Below, piece by piece: positions 30,382 through 41,371 of a stretch of 47,085 bases of DNA. Position 1 is the stretch's first letter, and every line of letters starts with the position of its first letter. The DNA is from an uncultured beta proteobacterium. Lineage in GTDB: Bacteria > Pseudomonadota > Gammaproteobacteria > Burkholderiales > Burkholderiaceae_B. A model generated the notes under the pieces. It was not told where the DNA came from. It was given only the letters and a program-made list of their open reading frames with translations, and did not search any database. The stretch lies in NCBI GenBank assembly GCA_903894155.1, contig CAITPF010000444.1, positions 1 to 47,085 of the forward strand, given 5' to 3'. The translations under genes and the position numbers were made by a program.

Positions 30382-31539
30382 ATGCTGAGATTCACGCCTG
30401 CTCGACAAGTATTTTTGGGTGTTTGCGCTGCTGCGCTGACGGTATTGGCGGGATGTTCGGCCATTTCCGGCGACGACGGTCGCAACAATCCTACGGAACT
30501 CAAGTCCTTTGAGCCGGCACTCACGGTGCAGGCGGCCTGGCGTGCGCCGGTCGGCAGCGGAACGGGCGTGGGCTTCGCACCCATCGTCGGTCGCGACACG
30601 GCCTATGCCGCGGCGGCAGACGGTGCGGTCGGAAAGTTTGATTTGACGACCGGCGCGGCTATCTGGCGCGTCCAGCTCGACACCAAGCTTTCGGCGGGCG
30701 TCGGCAGCGATGGCGTGACGACCGCGGTCGTTGCGCGTGACGGTACGGTCATCGCTCTGGATGACACGGGCGAAGTCAAGTGGCGCACGAAGGCGACCAG
30801 CGAAGTCTCGATCCCGCCGATCGTCGGCTTTGGCGTGGTCGTCGTACGCAGTGGCGATTACCGTATCCAGGCGTTTAATGTCCAGAACGGCGAGCGGGTC
30901 TGGAGCGTGCAGCGCCCGGGTCCGGCGCTTGCATTGCGCGCGCCGTCACGCATGATCCTGGCTGAAGGCCTGGTCATCACGGCCATTCCGGGTGGCAAAC
31001 TCATCGCGATCAACGCGGCCTCGGGCGATATTGCCTGGGAAGGCGTGGTGGGATCCCCCAAGGGAACCACCGATCTTGAGCGCGTCAACGACGTTGTCGG
31101 CGCGCCGGTCATCCTGGGGCCGCTCCTGTGCGCGGCGTCATACCAGAGCAAGATCACGTGTTTTGATGTTTCCCAGGGAGGCCGCCCGGCCTGGAGCAAG
31201 GATTTCTCAAGCACCTCGGGCCTCGCGATCGATGGGAAGCACGTCTATTCGCCTTCGCAGCAGGATATCGTCACGGCCTTCAATATACAGAACGGGGCGC
31301 TTGTATGGCGTCAGGACGCCTTGCGCAATCGTCGCCTTTCAGGGCCCGCGGCCAATGGCCAGGCCGTTGTGGTCGGCGACCTTGAAGGGTATGCGCATTT
31401 TCTTTCGCCCGATGACGGCCGCCTGGTTGCGAGACTCGCGCTTGGCGGCGGCCCGATCCAGGCTCCGCTCCAGACAACCTTGCACGGCGTGCTCGTCCAG
31501 TTGGGCGATAGCTCGCTGGTCATGCTCACGACGAACTGA
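30382..31539 (+). CDS. bamB: Outer-membrane protein assembly factor BamB
   Basis: Lipoprotein of the BAM complex that inserts beta-barrel proteins into the outer membrane, 385 residues. The signal ends LAGC followed by SAI, a clear lipobox. The mature part is a PQQ-like eight-bladed propeller: repeated segments such as AVGKFDLTTGAAIWRV, GTVIALDDTGEVKW, IQAFNVQNGERVWSV and ITCFDVSQGG are visible. The hisS-yfgM-bamB-der order agrees with function assignments in E. coli. It ends 3 bp before der. Confidence 0.95.
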   Translation: MLRFTPARQVFLGVCAAALTVLAGCSAISGDDGRNNPTELKSFEPALTVQAAWRAPVGSGTGVGFAPIVGRDTAYAAAADGAVGKFDLTTGAAIWRVQLDTKLSAGVGSDGVTTAVVARDGTVIALDDTGEVKWRTKATSEVSIPPIVGFGVVVVRSGDYRIQAFNVQNGERVWSVQRPGPALALRAPSRMILAEGLVITAIPGGKLIAINAASGDIAWEGVVGSPKGTTDLERVNDVVGAPVILGPLLCAASYQSKITCFDVSQGGRPAWSKDFSSTSGLAIDGKHVYSPSQQDIVTAFNIQNGALVWRQDALRNRRLSGPAANGQAVVVGDLEGYAHFLSPDDGRLVARLALGGGPIQAPLQTTLHGVLVQLGDSSLVMLTTN

Positions 31540-31542
31540 TCC

Positions 31543-32946
31543 GTGTCATTCAAACCTGTTATCGCGCTGGTCGGTCGTCCCAACGTTGGCAAGTCAACCC
31601 TGTTCAACCGGCTGACGCGCTCGCGATCGGCGCTCGTGGCGGACTTCTCCGGCCTGACCCGCGATCGCCACTACGGCGAGGGCAGGGTGGGCGATAAGCC
31701 CTTTATCGCCGTCGATACAGGGGGATTCGAACCGGTCGCCAAATCCGGCATCCTGCACGAGATGGCGCGCCAGACGCGACAGGCCATTGCGGAATCCGAT
31801 GTCGTTCTGTTTTTGGTCGACGCGCGCGCGGGGCTCAATGCGCACGATCACGATATTGCCAGCCTGTTGCGCAAGTCGGCGCAGCGCGTGCTTCTGTGCG
31901 TGAACAAAGCCGAGGGCATGGCCCACAGCGGCGCAATTTCCGAGTTTCATGAACTTGGCCTGGGTGAACCCCACGCCATTTCGGCCGCGCACGGCGATGG
32001 CATCAATGATTTGGTCGAGATGGCGCTCGAGGGTCTTGGCGACGAGGCGACGAATGCTGAATTCGATGTGGATGACCAGGAGCCGGATCCCGGCGCGCTT
32101 GCGGACGACGCGGTTGCGCACGATCCCGGGCCTGATCCGAATCACCGCATCAAACTGGCGATCGTGGGGCGACCCAACGTCGGCAAGTCGACGCTCATCA
32201 ATACGTTGCTGGGCGAGGAGCGCGTGATCGCGTTCGACCTGCCGGGCACGACGCGCGATGCGATCGAGATCGAGTTCGATCGTGGGGGTAAAAAATACAC
32301 GCTGATCGATACGGCAGGCCTTCGCAAGCGCGGAAAGGTGTTCGAGGCGGTCGAAAAATTCTCGGTGATCAAGACGCTTCAGGCTATTGAGGCCTGTAAC
32401 GTTGTCGTGCTGATGATCGACGCGCAAAATGAGGTCTCAGAGCAGGATGCCCATATTGCCGGCTTCATCCTCGAGACTGGTCGCGCGCTGGTTGTCGCCA
32501 TCAACAAGTGGGACGGCCTCGATAGCGAGCACCGGGAGCGTATTCAGCGTGAATTCGACCGCAAGTTGCGCTTCCTTTCCTTCGCACGGGTGCACACCAT
32601 CTCTGCGCTGCAGGGCCAGGGCGTTAATGCGCTGCTGCGATCGGTCAACGCGGCGCACGCCGCGGCGTTCGCCAAGCTGTCGACGCCGCGGCTTACCCGT
32701 GTGCTGCTGGCAGCCGTCGAGCAGCAGCCGCCCCCGCGCAAAGGCATCTTCCGTCCCAAGATGCGCTACGCGCACCAGGGTGGCCAGAACCCGCCGCTCG
32801 TGATCATCCACGGCAATGCCCTGGATGCCATTGCGGATCCCTACCGCCGCTACCTGGAAGGCAGGTTCCGCGACGCCTTCGAACTGGCGGGCACGCCCCT
32901 GCGCATCGAGTTCAAGTCGTCCTTCAATCCCTACGCAGACAAGTAG
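31543..32946 (+). CDS. der: Ribosome-associated GTPase Der (EngA)
   Basis: Double-domain GTPase needed for 50S assembly, 467 residues. Two G domains each begin with GRPNVGKST (near residues 9-17 and again near 208-216), with the NKWDG and DTAGLR motifs following in the second. The KH-like C-terminal domain ends the protein (GNPYAD-like tail SSFNPYADK). The start is GTG at 31543, three bases after bamB, giving [16 protein letters not shown]. An acidic linker ([14 protein letters not shown]) joins the two domains, as usual. Confidence 0.97.
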   Translation: MSFKPVIALVGRPNVGKSTLFNRLTRSRSALVADFSGLTRDRHYGEGRVGDKPFIAVDTGGFEPVAKSGILHEMARQTRQAIAESDVVLFLVDARAGLNAHDHDIASLLRKSAQRVLLCVNKAEGMAHSGAISEFHELGLGEPHAISAAHGDGINDLVEMALEGLGDEATNAEFDVDDQEPDPGALADDAVAHDPGPDPNHRIKLAIVGRPNVGKSTLINTLLGEERVIAFDLPGTTRDAIEIEFDRGGKKYTLIDTAGLRKRGKVFEAVEKFSVIKTLQAIEACNVVVLMIDAQNEVSEQDAHIAGFILETGRALVVAINKWDGLDSEHRERIQREFDRKLRFLSFARVHTISALQGQGVNALLRSVNAAHAAAFAKLSTPRLTRVLLAAVEQQPPPRKGIFRPKMRYAHQGGQNPPLVIIHGNALDAIADPYRRYLEGRFRDAFELAGTPLRIEFKSSFNPYADK

Positions 32947-32957
32947 TCCCGGACACC

Positions 32958-34019
32958 ATGAGCCGTTTCTGGAGCCGCCTGGTTTCAACCCTGGATCCGT
33001 ATGTGCCCGGCGAACAGCCTCGCATCCAGAATCTGGTCAAACTCAATACCAACGAACATCCCTACGGTCCGTCGCCCCGTGTGGTTGCCGCGATTGCCCA
33101 GGCAAACAGCGATGACTTGCGCCTGTACCCTGATCCGACTTCGCTGGTGCTGCGGCAGGCGATCGCAAGGCGTGAGTCGCTTGTCCCCGAGCAAGTCTTC
33201 GTCGGAAACGGGTCGGACGAGGTGCTCGCCCACGCGTTTCAGGCGCTGCTCAAACAAGAGCGCCCGCTGCTGTTTCCGGACATCACCTACAGTTTCTACC
33301 CGGTGTACTGCGGGCTTTACCAGATTTTTCATCGCACCGTCGCGCTTGACGATGCGCTTGTCATCCGTCCCGAGGATTACCTGCAGGGCGACGCCGGGGG
33401 AATCATCTTTCCGAACCCCAATGCCCCGACGGGCAGGGGCCTGGGCCTCGATGCACTCGAGCGTATCGTTGCCGGGAATCCGGACGTCGTGGTGGTCATC
33501 GATGAGGCCTACGTCGATTTTGGTGGCGTCAGCGCGACGCCACTGATTGCCCGTTATCCTAATTTGCTGGTGGTCCAGACGATGTCGAAGTCCCGCTCAC
33601 TGGCGGGGCTACGGGTCGGCTACGCAATGGGGCATCCTGACCTTATCCAGGGGCTCGATCGGGTGAAAAACAGCTTTAACTCCTATCCGCTCGATCGTCT
33701 GGCCCAGGCCGGCGGCGTTGCCGCAATTGAGGACGAAGACTATTTTCAGCGTACGCGTGGCGCGGTCATACAGTCGCGCGAAGCGCTTTCAAAGGGTCTT
33801 TGCGCGCTCGGCTTTGACGTATTGCCCTCGCTGGCCAATTTCGTCTTTGCCAGCCATCCGAAGCGTCCGGCCGAAGAACTCGCCGCGGCGCTGCGCGAGC
33901 GGGGGATCATTGTCCGGCACTTCCGGCATCCACGCATCGCGAATTTCCTGAGGATTACTGTCGGAACCGACGCGCAATGCGGTCAACTCGTTGCGGCGTG
34001 CAACGAAATCCTGGGCTGA
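32958..34019 (+). CDS. hisC: Histidinol-phosphate aminotransferase
   Basis: PLP-dependent class I/II aminotransferase of the seventh step of histidine synthesis, 353 residues. Family blocks seen are [56 protein letters not shown], and the PLP-lysine segment [18 protein letters not shown]. It lies 11 bp after der and before hfq, outside a his operon. With hisS and hisZ it makes three histidine-related genes in this window. Paralogue preference (for example a second copy in a his operon) cannot be judged here. Confidence 0.93.
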   Translation: MSRFWSRLVSTLDPYVPGEQPRIQNLVKLNTNEHPYGPSPRVVAAIAQANSDDLRLYPDPTSLVLRQAIARRESLVPEQVFVGNGSDEVLAHAFQALLKQERPLLFPDITYSFYPVYCGLYQIFHRTVALDDALVIRPEDYLQGDAGGIIFPNPNAPTGRGLGLDALERIVAGNPDVVVVIDEAYVDFGGVSATPLIARYPNLLVVQTMSKSRSLAGLRVGYAMGHPDLIQGLDRVKNSFNSYPLDRLAQAGGVAAIEDEDYFQRTRGAVIQSREALSKGLCALGFDVLPSLANFVFASHPKRPAEELAAALRERGIIVRHFRHPRIANFLRITVGTDAQCGQLVAACNEILG

Positions 34020-34038
34020 ACCGGCGCTGCGTAAACAT

Positions 34039-34100
34039 CGTCCTTCGGGACGGCGAAGGTGGCAGAGAAGCCCCGGGGGGCGGGAACTTTTTCGCCTTTT
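34039..34100 (+). terminator. Hairpins and T tract after hisC
   Basis: A five-base-pair stem capped by TTCG (34039-34052) lies 19 bp after the hisC stop. A larger pairing, GGCGAA at 34052-34057 with TTCGCC at 34091-34096, is followed by a T tract. Together they probably end the upstream transcript. The remainder of the 250-bp gap to hfq holds no recognised gene; it should contain the hfq promoter, of which I see only weak candidates. Confidence 0.5.
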
Positions 34101-34269
34101 TCGCCACCAACTCCCTAGCCAGGCTTGATCGCACTCGTCAGCAGCGGTATTGGTAACCATTCGTAGTTCGGTATGGCGCGGTTCGGGAAAACCCTGTAAA
34201 GTTCTAGCCTTGGCCTGTGAATCCTTCACGCAGTGCCGGTCGTCAACAACAACATAACGGAGCCTGCCA

Positions 34270-34509
34270 ATGAGCAATAAAGGGCAAACTTTGCAAGATC
34301 CCTTCTTGAACGCTTTGCGTAAAGAGCACATCCCAGTGTCTATTTATCTGGTGAATGGGATCAAACTCCAGGGCCAGGTCGAATCCTTCGACCAGTACGT
34401 GGTTCTCCTGCGAAACACAGTGACGCAGATGGTCTACAAGCACGCGATTTCAACGGTCGTGCCAGCTCGTGCCGTCTCATTGCCGACTGAAACGCCGGCT
34501 GACGAGTAA
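34270..34509 (+). CDS. hfq: RNA chaperone Hfq
   Basis: Hexameric Sm-like protein that pairs small RNAs with mRNAs, 79 residues, the compact betaproteobacterial length. [20 protein letters not shown] begins the Sm1 motif, and [12 protein letters not shown] is Sm2. GGAG at 34259-34262 is the ribosome site. The C-terminal tail is very short (LPTETPADE). It is followed by hflX after 79 bp and by hflK and hflC, the classic hfq-hflX-hflK-hflC arrangement. Confidence 0.98.
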   Translation: MSNKGQTLQDPFLNALRKEHIPVSIYLVNGIKLQGQVESFDQYVVLLRNTVTQMVYKHAISTVVPARAVSLPTETPADE

Positions 34510-34541
34510 TCATATTCTTCAGCATTCAAGAATTTCTTGCA

Positions 34542-34566
34542 CCCGCAAGGCAGATGCCTTTGCGGG
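34542..34566 (+). other. Stable hairpin between hfq and hflX
   Basis: A nine-to-ten-base-pair stem with one bulge (34542-34550 with 34557-34566, loop CAGATG) lies 32 bp after hfq. There is no T tract, so it is more likely an mRNA 3'-end stabiliser or partial attenuator than a full terminator. Confidence 0.5.
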
Positions 34567-34588
34567 ATGCTTCGCAGCGTTCTGACGA

Positions 34589-35695
34589 ATGCGATCGCTA
34601 ATCATCAGTGTCGATCTCGGTTCGCCTGACTACCAGGCGCACGCCGACGAGTTTGTCATGCTGGCGCGTGGCGCGGGCGCCGTGATTGTCGCAACGGTCA
34701 CTGCACGTCGCTCACGCCCCGATGCCGCCTACTTCATCGGATCGGGTAAGGCTGACGAGGCCGTCCTGCTCGCCCAGGAGCACGACGCCGAAGTCGTCCT
34801 GTTCGACCAGCCGCTAAGCCCCGCCCAGCAGCGCAACCTTGAGCGCAAGTTCAGCTTGCGCGTGGTCGATCGCGTTGCGCTGATCCTCGATATTTTCGCC
34901 TTGCGCGCCCAAAGCCACGAGGGCAAGCTCCAGGTTGAGCTCGCCCAGCTGCAGCACCTGGCCACCCGCCTGACCCGTATGTGGAGTCACCTCGAACGCC
35001 AGCGCGGGGGGATCGGCATGCGCGGCCCGGGCGAATCGCAGCTCGAAATGGATCGCCGCATGATCGGCGGCAAGGTACGTGTGCTGCGCGAGCGCCTTGA
35101 GCGCGTCCAGCGCCAGCGCATGACGCAGCGACGCTCGCGCGCGCGCGGCGCGACGCTATCGGTTTCGCTGGTCGGCTATACCAACGCCGGCAAATCGACA
35201 CTGTTCAATGCCATGACCCGCGCCGATGCCTATACGGCTGATCAGTTGTTCGCAACCCTCGATACCACCACGCGTCGTGTCTGGGTCGAGGGCGCAGGGC
35301 AGATCACCCTGTCCGATACCGTCGGATTTATCCGCGATCTGCCCCACGCGCTGATTGCGGCGTTTCGCGCGACCCTCGAGGAGGCGATCCATGCGGATCT
35401 CCTTCTTCATGTCGTCGATGCCGCAAGCCCCCAGCGCGACGAACAGATCGCCGAAGTCGATAAAGTGCTGGCCGAGATCGGCGCAGCTGACGTTCCCCGC
35501 GTTCTTGTCTACAACAAGATCGATGCGGTCGGCCTTGAACCTCGCGTCGAGTGCGACGCGCATGGTACGATTTGCCGTGTATTTCTAAGCGCCCGGCAGC
35601 GCTCCGGGCTGGAGGGATTGCGTGAGGCAATCCGCCAGTTCGCCAATCGTTCGGATGACAATGCAACGCCTTTCCAAAATCTTCAATCTGAATGA
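34589..35695 (+). CDS. hflX: GTPase HflX
   Basis: Ribosome-splitting GTPase used in stress recovery, 368 residues. The HflX N-terminal domain (DAAYFIGSGKADE) and the linker with GGIGMRGPGESQLEMDRR come first. The G domain follows with GYTNAGKSTLFN, DTVGFIRDLPH and YNKIDAVG. The protein ends soon after the G domain, the shorter of the two known layouts. Its 3' end overlaps hflK by 35 bp or more, depending on the hflK start. Confidence 0.96.
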   Translation: MRSLIISVDLGSPDYQAHADEFVMLARGAGAVIVATVTARRSRPDAAYFIGSGKADEAVLLAQEHDAEVVLFDQPLSPAQQRNLERKFSLRVVDRVALILDIFALRAQSHEGKLQVELAQLQHLATRLTRMWSHLERQRGGIGMRGPGESQLEMDRRMIGGKVRVLRERLERVQRQRMTQRRSRARGATLSVSLVGYTNAGKSTLFNAMTRADAYTADQLFATLDTTTRRVWVEGAGQITLSDTVGFIRDLPHALIAAFRATLEEAIHADLLLHVVDAASPQRDEQIAEVDKVLAEIGAADVPRVLVYNKIDAVGLEPRVECDAHGTICRVFLSARQRSGLEGLREAIRQFANRSDDNATPFQNLQSE

Positions 35696-36953
35696 CCCCG
35701 GCTGGGGTCGCGGTCAGGGTAACAATAGCTCTGAGCCGCCCAAGCGGCCCACCGGAAACGGCGGCCCGCCCGATCTCGACCAGGTCTGGCGCGATTTCAA
35801 CAACCGCCTGGGTGCGTTGTTCGGTCGCCGCAAGGGTGGTCCCGGCGCGCCACGCCCGGCGTCCACCGGGCCTTCGGGCCCGACGCCCCGTCAGTCGAAA
35901 ATCGGCCTTGGGGTCCTGGTCGTTGCGGCCATCCTCTTCTGGCTGGGCAGCGGGTTTTTCATCGTCCAGGAAGGCCAGGTCGCGGTGCTCACCCAGTTCG
36001 GCAAGTACGTCGGCACGGCCCAACCGGGCTTCCAGTGGCGCATTCCCTACCCGATCCAGTCGCACGATATCGTCAACATATCCCAGCTGCGCACCTTCGA
36101 GGTCGGGTTTCGGGGCAATGCCCGCAACCGGGTGCTGCCCGAGGCGCTGATGCTCACCGATGACGAGAACATCGTTGACGTCCAGTTCGTCGTCCAATAC
36201 CGCCTGCGTGCCGACGGCGCGCCCGATTACCTCTTCAAGAACAAGGAGCCTGACGAAGCGGCCCGCCAGGCGGCGCAAACCGCGATGCGGGAAGTGGTCG
36301 GCGGGCGCCGCATGGATTTTGTTCTCTACGAGGGCCGCACGGCCGTCGCGATTGATGTCCAGAAGCTCATGCAGCAGATTCTGGATCGCTATCAGACCGG
36401 GATTCAGGTCAACAGCGTCGCAATCCAGAACGTGCAGCCGCCTGAGCAGGTGCAGGCTGCGTTTGACGACGCTGTCAAGGCCGGTCAGGATCGCGAGCGC
36501 CAGATCAACGAAGGCCAGGCCTACCGTAACCAGATCGTGCCGCTCGCGGCTGGCCAGGCTTCCCGCATGTCGGAACAGGCCGAGGGCTATCGCGCCAAGG
36601 TGACTGGCGACGCGACGGGCGACGCAGCCCGATTTACCAGCGTGCTGACCGAATATCGCAAAGCCCCGGAGGTCATCCGCCAGCGGATGTATCTGGAAAC
36701 GATGCAGCAGATGTTTAACCATGCCAGCAAGGTGCTGGTCGATACCCAGGGCACCAACATGCTGTATCTCCCCCTGGACAAGATCGTGCAACAGGCAGCG
36801 CGCGAGGCCTCGTCGTCAAGCCCTAATGCCGCCTCGTCAACGCCGACCATGCCGGTCGTGCCTCCTCCGGCCACGCCATCGGTCAGGCCCGCTGCGGGCG
36901 CGGCTGCTGCCGGGTCGGCCAACACCCTGTCGCGTGACCGCGGCGGACGTTGA
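35661..36953 (+). CDS. hflK: FtsH protease regulator HflK
   Basis: SPFH/prohibitin-family subunit of the HflKC cage around FtsH, 430 residues from the ATG at 35661. ATG at 35655 and GTG at 35622 are alternative in-frame starts; MQRLSKIFNLNDPGWGRG fits the family best. A Gly/Pro-rich cytoplasmic start is followed by a membrane segment near residues 82-103 (GVLVVAAILFWLGSGFFIV). The SPFH domain (VLTQFGKYVGTAQPGFQWRIPYP) and a coiled region follow. The tail is Pro/Ala/Ser-rich. hflC starts 13 bp later. Confidence 0.95.
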   Translation: MQRLSKIFNLNDPGWGRGQGNNSSEPPKRPTGNGGPPDLDQVWRDFNNRLGALFGRRKGGPGAPRPASTGPSGPTPRQSKIGLGVLVVAAILFWLGSGFFIVQEGQVAVLTQFGKYVGTAQPGFQWRIPYPIQSHDIVNISQLRTFEVGFRGNARNRVLPEALMLTDDENIVDVQFVVQYRLRADGAPDYLFKNKEPDEAARQAAQTAMREVVGGRRMDFVLYEGRTAVAIDVQKLMQQILDRYQTGIQVNSVAIQNVQPPEQVQAAFDDAVKAGQDRERQINEGQAYRNQIVPLAAGQASRMSEQAEGYRAKVTGDATGDAARFTSVLTEYRKAPEVIRQRMYLETMQQMFNHASKVLVDTQGTNMLYLPLDKIVQQAAREASSSSPNAASSTPTMPVVPPPATPSVRPAAGAAAAGSANTLSRDRGGR

Positions 36954-36966
36954 GGAGGAGCCACCC

Positions 36967-37839
36967 ATGAAACGACTTTTGCCCATTTCCATCTCCCTGC
37001 TGGTCATTGCCGGGATCTTTTCCTCGACCGTATTCATCGTGCGCGAGATCGATTACGCGCTCGTTTTTGCGCTGGGCGAGGTGAAAAAAATCGTCTCCGA
37101 GCCGGGACTGTATTTCAAGCTTCCACCGCCTTTCCAGAATGTGGTGCTGCTGGATAAACGGCTTCTGACCATCGACGTCCAGGAGGCCGAGCGCATCCAG
37201 ACGTCTGAAAAGAAGAACCTGGTCATCGATTCCTATGTGAAGTGGCGCATCGTCGATCCGCGCCTGTTCTACATCACGTTCGGGGGCAACGAGCGTGCCG
37301 CGCGCGATCGTCTGCAAGCGCTGATCCGCGATGCGCTGAACGCGTCGGTCAACGTTCGCACGGTCAAGGACGTCGTCTCGCTCGAACGCGACGTCATCAT
37401 GAACGAGGTGCTCAACAACGTGGTCAAGCGCGCCGAGCCCCTCGGCGTCAAGATCGTCGATGTTCGCCTCAAGCGGATCGAATTCGCGCCTGAAATCTCC
37501 GAATCCGTCTACCGCAGGATGGAATCCGAGCGCCTGCGCGTGGCCAATGAGTTGCGATCGATCGGGGCTGCAGAAAGCGAGAAGATTCGCGCCGAGGCGG
37601 ATCGCCAGCGCGACCAGATCATGGCCGAGGCCTATTCGAAGGCCCAGGCGGTGATGGGCGAGGGCGATGCAGTGGCTGCGGGGATTTATGCCAAGGCCTA
37701 CGGCGCCGATCTTTCGTTCTACAGCTTTTACAAGAGCCTGGAGGGATACCGAAGCGCCTTTGGAAAACCCAGCGACGTTCTGGTCGTTGATCCGAGCTCC
37801 GAGTTCTTCAAATACATGAAATCGCCTACCGGCAAGTAA
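36967..37839 (+). CDS. hflC: FtsH protease regulator HflC
   Basis: Partner of HflK, 290 residues. It has a single N-terminal signal-anchor (LLPISISLLVIAGIFSSTVFIV) and an SPFH domain with the periplasmic face outward. Conserved stretches include EPGLYFKLPPPFQNVVLLDKR, DSYVKWRIVDPRLFY and DVRLKRIEFAPEIS. GAGGAGG at 36952-36958 is a strong ribosome site. The helical C-terminal part (EADRQRDQIMAEAYSKAQAV) precedes DLSFYSFYKSLEGYR, also typical. It ends the hfq-hflX-hflK-hflC unit before terminator-like hairpins. Confidence 0.96.
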   Translation: MKRLLPISISLLVIAGIFSSTVFIVREIDYALVFALGEVKKIVSEPGLYFKLPPPFQNVVLLDKRLLTIDVQEAERIQTSEKKNLVIDSYVKWRIVDPRLFYITFGGNERAARDRLQALIRDALNASVNVRTVKDVVSLERDVIMNEVLNNVVKRAEPLGVKIVDVRLKRIEFAPEISESVYRRMESERLRVANELRSIGAAESEKIRAEADRQRDQIMAEAYSKAQAVMGEGDAVAAGIYAKAYGADLSFYSFYKSLEGYRSAFGKPSDVLVVDPSSEFFKYMKSPTGK

Positions 37840-37889
37840 CAGGTATAATGCCGTGTAAGCTTCAGGGTCGATCCGGGTCGGCGCAATCG

Positions 37890-37913
37890 GGCTGCCTTTT
37901 CAACAGGGCAGCC
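37890..37913 (+). other. Hairpin downstream of hflC
   Basis: A perfect seven-base-pair stem (37890-37896 with 37907-37913) with a ten-base loop lies 50 bp after hflC. There is no T tract after it. Confidence 0.45.
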
Positions 37914-37947
37914 GGCGTTCCCGGGTGTCGACTCTGACGTTGTGCTG

Positions 37948-37986
37948 GCGGCTTGCCGGGCTTACGCCCCAAGCCGCTTTTTGTTT
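37948..37986 (+). terminator. Rho-independent terminator between hflC and hisZ
   Basis: An eight-base-pair stem (37948-37955 with 37970-37977) is followed directly by TTTTTGTTT. A second inverted repeat, GGGCGG with CCGCCC, follows at 37987-38005. This separates the hfq-hfl unit from hisZ-purA. Confidence 0.75.
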
Positions 37987-38057
37987 GGGCGGCGTTTTGC
38001 CCGCCCAGCGCAATACCCAATGATTTATTAACCATTTCATCGTCTGATCTCGCAATC

Positions 38058-39221
38058 ATGAAGGGTAATTGGCTGCTGCCTGAAAGTCTCGCGGATGTTC
38101 TTCCCGCGGAGGCTCGGCGCATCGAAGAGCTGCGTCGCAGCCTGCTGGATCTGTTTCGAACCTACGGTTTCGAGCTCGTTGCGCCCCCGTTGGTCGAATA
38201 TATTGATTCGCTGCTGTGCGGCACCGGCGGCGATCTCAGCCTGCGCACAAGCAAACTGGTCGACCAACTGTCGGGCAAGACGCTTGGCATCCGGGCCGAC
38301 ATGACTCCGCAGGTCACCCGCATCGATGCGCACCTGCTCAACCGGGCAGGCGTGACACGCCTGTGCTATTGCGGTCCGGTACTCCACGCGCGGCCAGCCG
38401 GGCTGCTGTCGAGTCGCGAGCTTCTGCAGATCGGCGCCGAAATCTACGGCCACGCCGGAGTCGAAGCCGATCTTGAGATCATCCGCCTCGCCCTCGAAAG
38501 TACCCGACTGGCTGGCGTGCGTGAAGTGCGCCTTGATCTTTGCCACGCCGGGCTGGTTCGCAGCATCATCGAGTCGGATCCTGCAGCGCGCTTGCGTGCG
38601 GACGAGATCATGGTGCTGCTGCGCGACAAGGATCGGCCTGGTATTGCGCTGCTTGGCGCCGGGCCCGATGCGCTGATGCCAATCACGGTCGGTGCACTCG
38701 CGCAATTGCCGCTGCTCTACGGCAGCGCTTCGGTGATCGATCGGGCCAGAAAGCAGTTGCCGGCATTGCCCGGCGTTGCCGGCGCACTGGATACACTTGA
38801 ATCGCTGCTCGCTGATCTTGACGATGTGTCGGTCGGCGTTGACCTTGCGGACGTCGGCAGTTACGGGTATCACTCTGGTGTGACATTCTCGATGTACGCC
38901 GAAGGCTGGCACGATGCGCTGGTGCAGGGTGGTCGATACGACGATGTGGGTCGCGGCTTTGGTCGCGCACGTCCCGCGACCGGATTTAGCCTCGATCTTC
39001 GCAAACTGGCAGGCGGGCTCGCGCCTGCTGCAGCCGTCCCGGCGATTCGTTCACCTGCCGGGCATGACCCGGCTCTGCGCGATGCGGTCCAGTCGCTGCG
39101 CCGCGAGGGCCATATTGTCGTTCAAGTGTTTCCCGGCGAAACCGCCACGCATGACGAGTTCGTTTTCGACCGTGAACTCGTTCTCGAAGTGGGTTGTTGG
39201 GTTGTTCGAACCGTTGCATAG
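38058..39221 (+). CDS. hisZ: ATP phosphoribosyltransferase regulatory subunit HisZ
   Basis: Catalytically inactive histidyl-tRNA-synthetase paralogue that pairs with short-form HisG in the first step of histidine synthesis, 387 residues. The start [21 protein letters not shown] is conserved, as are [33 protein letters not shown] and [21 protein letters not shown]. It lacks the anticodon-binding domain of true HisRS. This implies a short HisG elsewhere in the genome. hflC-hisZ-purA is a common betaproteobacterial order. Confidence 0.94.
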   Translation: MKGNWLLPESLADVLPAEARRIEELRRSLLDLFRTYGFELVAPPLVEYIDSLLCGTGGDLSLRTSKLVDQLSGKTLGIRADMTPQVTRIDAHLLNRAGVTRLCYCGPVLHARPAGLLSSRELLQIGAEIYGHAGVEADLEIIRLALESTRLAGVREVRLDLCHAGLVRSIIESDPAARLRADEIMVLLRDKDRPGIALLGAGPDALMPITVGALAQLPLLYGSASVIDRARKQLPALPGVAGALDTLESLLADLDDVSVGVDLADVGSYGYHSGVTFSMYAEGWHDALVQGGRYDDVGRGFGRARPATGFSLDLRKLAGGLAPAAAVPAIRSPAGHDPALRDAVQSLRREGHIVVQVFPGETATHDEFVFDRELVLEVGCWVVRTVA

Positions 39222-40595
<1,374 letters not shown>

Positions 40596-40599
40596 GGCA

Positions 40600-41139
40600 A
40601 TGCCGCAACCCGAGAGCACGGACCGCGACCTCTGGGTCGAGTGGGACGAATACAACCAACTGATCGAAAGGCTGGCGGTCGCTGTGCACCGGTCCGGCTG
40701 GGCTTTCGACACGGTCATTTGCCTTGCCCGGGGCGGGATGCGCGTGGGCGACGTGATTTCACGCGTTTTCGAGAGGCCCCTGGGCATTCTGGCGACCAGC
40801 AGCTACCGTCAGGCAGCCGGCACCCTGCAGGGCGAGTTGGATATCGCAACGCATATCACGCTAACCCGCGGCACGATCGCCGGGCGCATTCTGCTTGTGG
40901 ACGACCTCGTCGACAGTGGGCACACCTTTGGCGGCGTGCGGGATCATCTCCTGGCGCAGTTCCCCGAAATCGTGGAGCTGCGAACCGCCGTGCTTTGGTT
41001 CAAGGCGCACTCGGTCGTCACCCCGGATTTCTATGTCCATCGTCTGGAGACGAACCCCTGGATCCACCAGCCCTTTGAACAGTACGACGAGATGCGCCCC
41101 GGTGAGCTTGCCGAGCGACTTGCGCGAAAAAGTCAATAA
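40600..41139 (+). CDS. Phosphoribosyltransferase (xanthine/guanine or hypoxanthine type)
   Basis: A type I phosphoribosyltransferase of 179 residues. The PRPP-binding loop is at residues 97-109 (ILLVDDLVDSGHT), preceded by CLARGGMRVGDVISR, the usual first loop. TPDFYVHRLETNPWIHQPFEQYD at the end resembles Gpt-like and archaeal hypoxanthine/guanine enzymes (the final segment is quoted in part only: NPWIHQPFEQYD). Adjacency to purA suggests purine salvage. The specific base is not readable from sequence, so no symbol is given. Confidence 0.85.
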   Translation: MPQPESTDRDLWVEWDEYNQLIERLAVAVHRSGWAFDTVICLARGGMRVGDVISRVFERPLGILATSSYRQAAGTLQGELDIATHITLTRGTIAGRILLVDDLVDSGHTFGGVRDHLLAQFPEIVELRTAVLWFKAHSVVTPDFYVHRLETNPWIHQPFEQYDEMRPGELAERLARKSQ

Positions 41140-41162
41140 GTGCTTCTCGCATAGCCGTTATA

Positions 41163-41171
41163 TGCTATGAT
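41163..41171 (+). promoter_or_regulatory. rpsU: Extended -10 promoter of rpsU-dnaG-rpoD
   Basis: TGCTATGAT is an extended -10 (TATGAT at 41166-41171). Transcription would start near 41178, giving a leader of about 190 bases that contains the 12-bp repeats. The -35 region is poor. Confidence 0.6.
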
Positions 41172-41225
41172 TTAGGGCTAACTTTGCATTCTCAGCTTGA
41201 AGGCTGGTTCAGTCGCAGCGAATCG

Positions 41226-41297
41226 GCCACCGCTTTAGTCACCGTTTTAGTCACCGCTTCAGCCACCGCTTCGGCGACCGCTTCAGCGGCTGTTTTA
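41226..41297 (+). repeat. Six 12-bp tandem repeats in the rpsU leader
   Basis: Six contiguous degenerate 12-bp units (consensus close to GTCACCGCTTCA) lie between the rpsU promoter and start codon. Units 1-5 are closely alike; unit 6 is diverged. The period equals four codons, and one frame is open from a TTG at 41184 to a TAA at 41304-41306, but no ribosome site supports translation. Confidence 0.85.
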
Positions 41298-41371
41298 ACC
41301 GTTTAATTTTAACTTTTGACCGAGCGGGGTTTTATCCTGCCAGGTCGCTCAACCATAGAGCCCACCGCCCC

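Noticed and set aside
35328-36791. 487-codon open frame antisense to hflX/hflK
   Set aside because: Shadow frame; the two sense genes are complete with all family motifs.
41184-41306. Possible 40-codon leader peptide across the rpsU leader repeats
   Set aside because: Starts with TTG, has no ribosome site, and its composition follows only from the repeat. Retained as a repeat, not as a gene.
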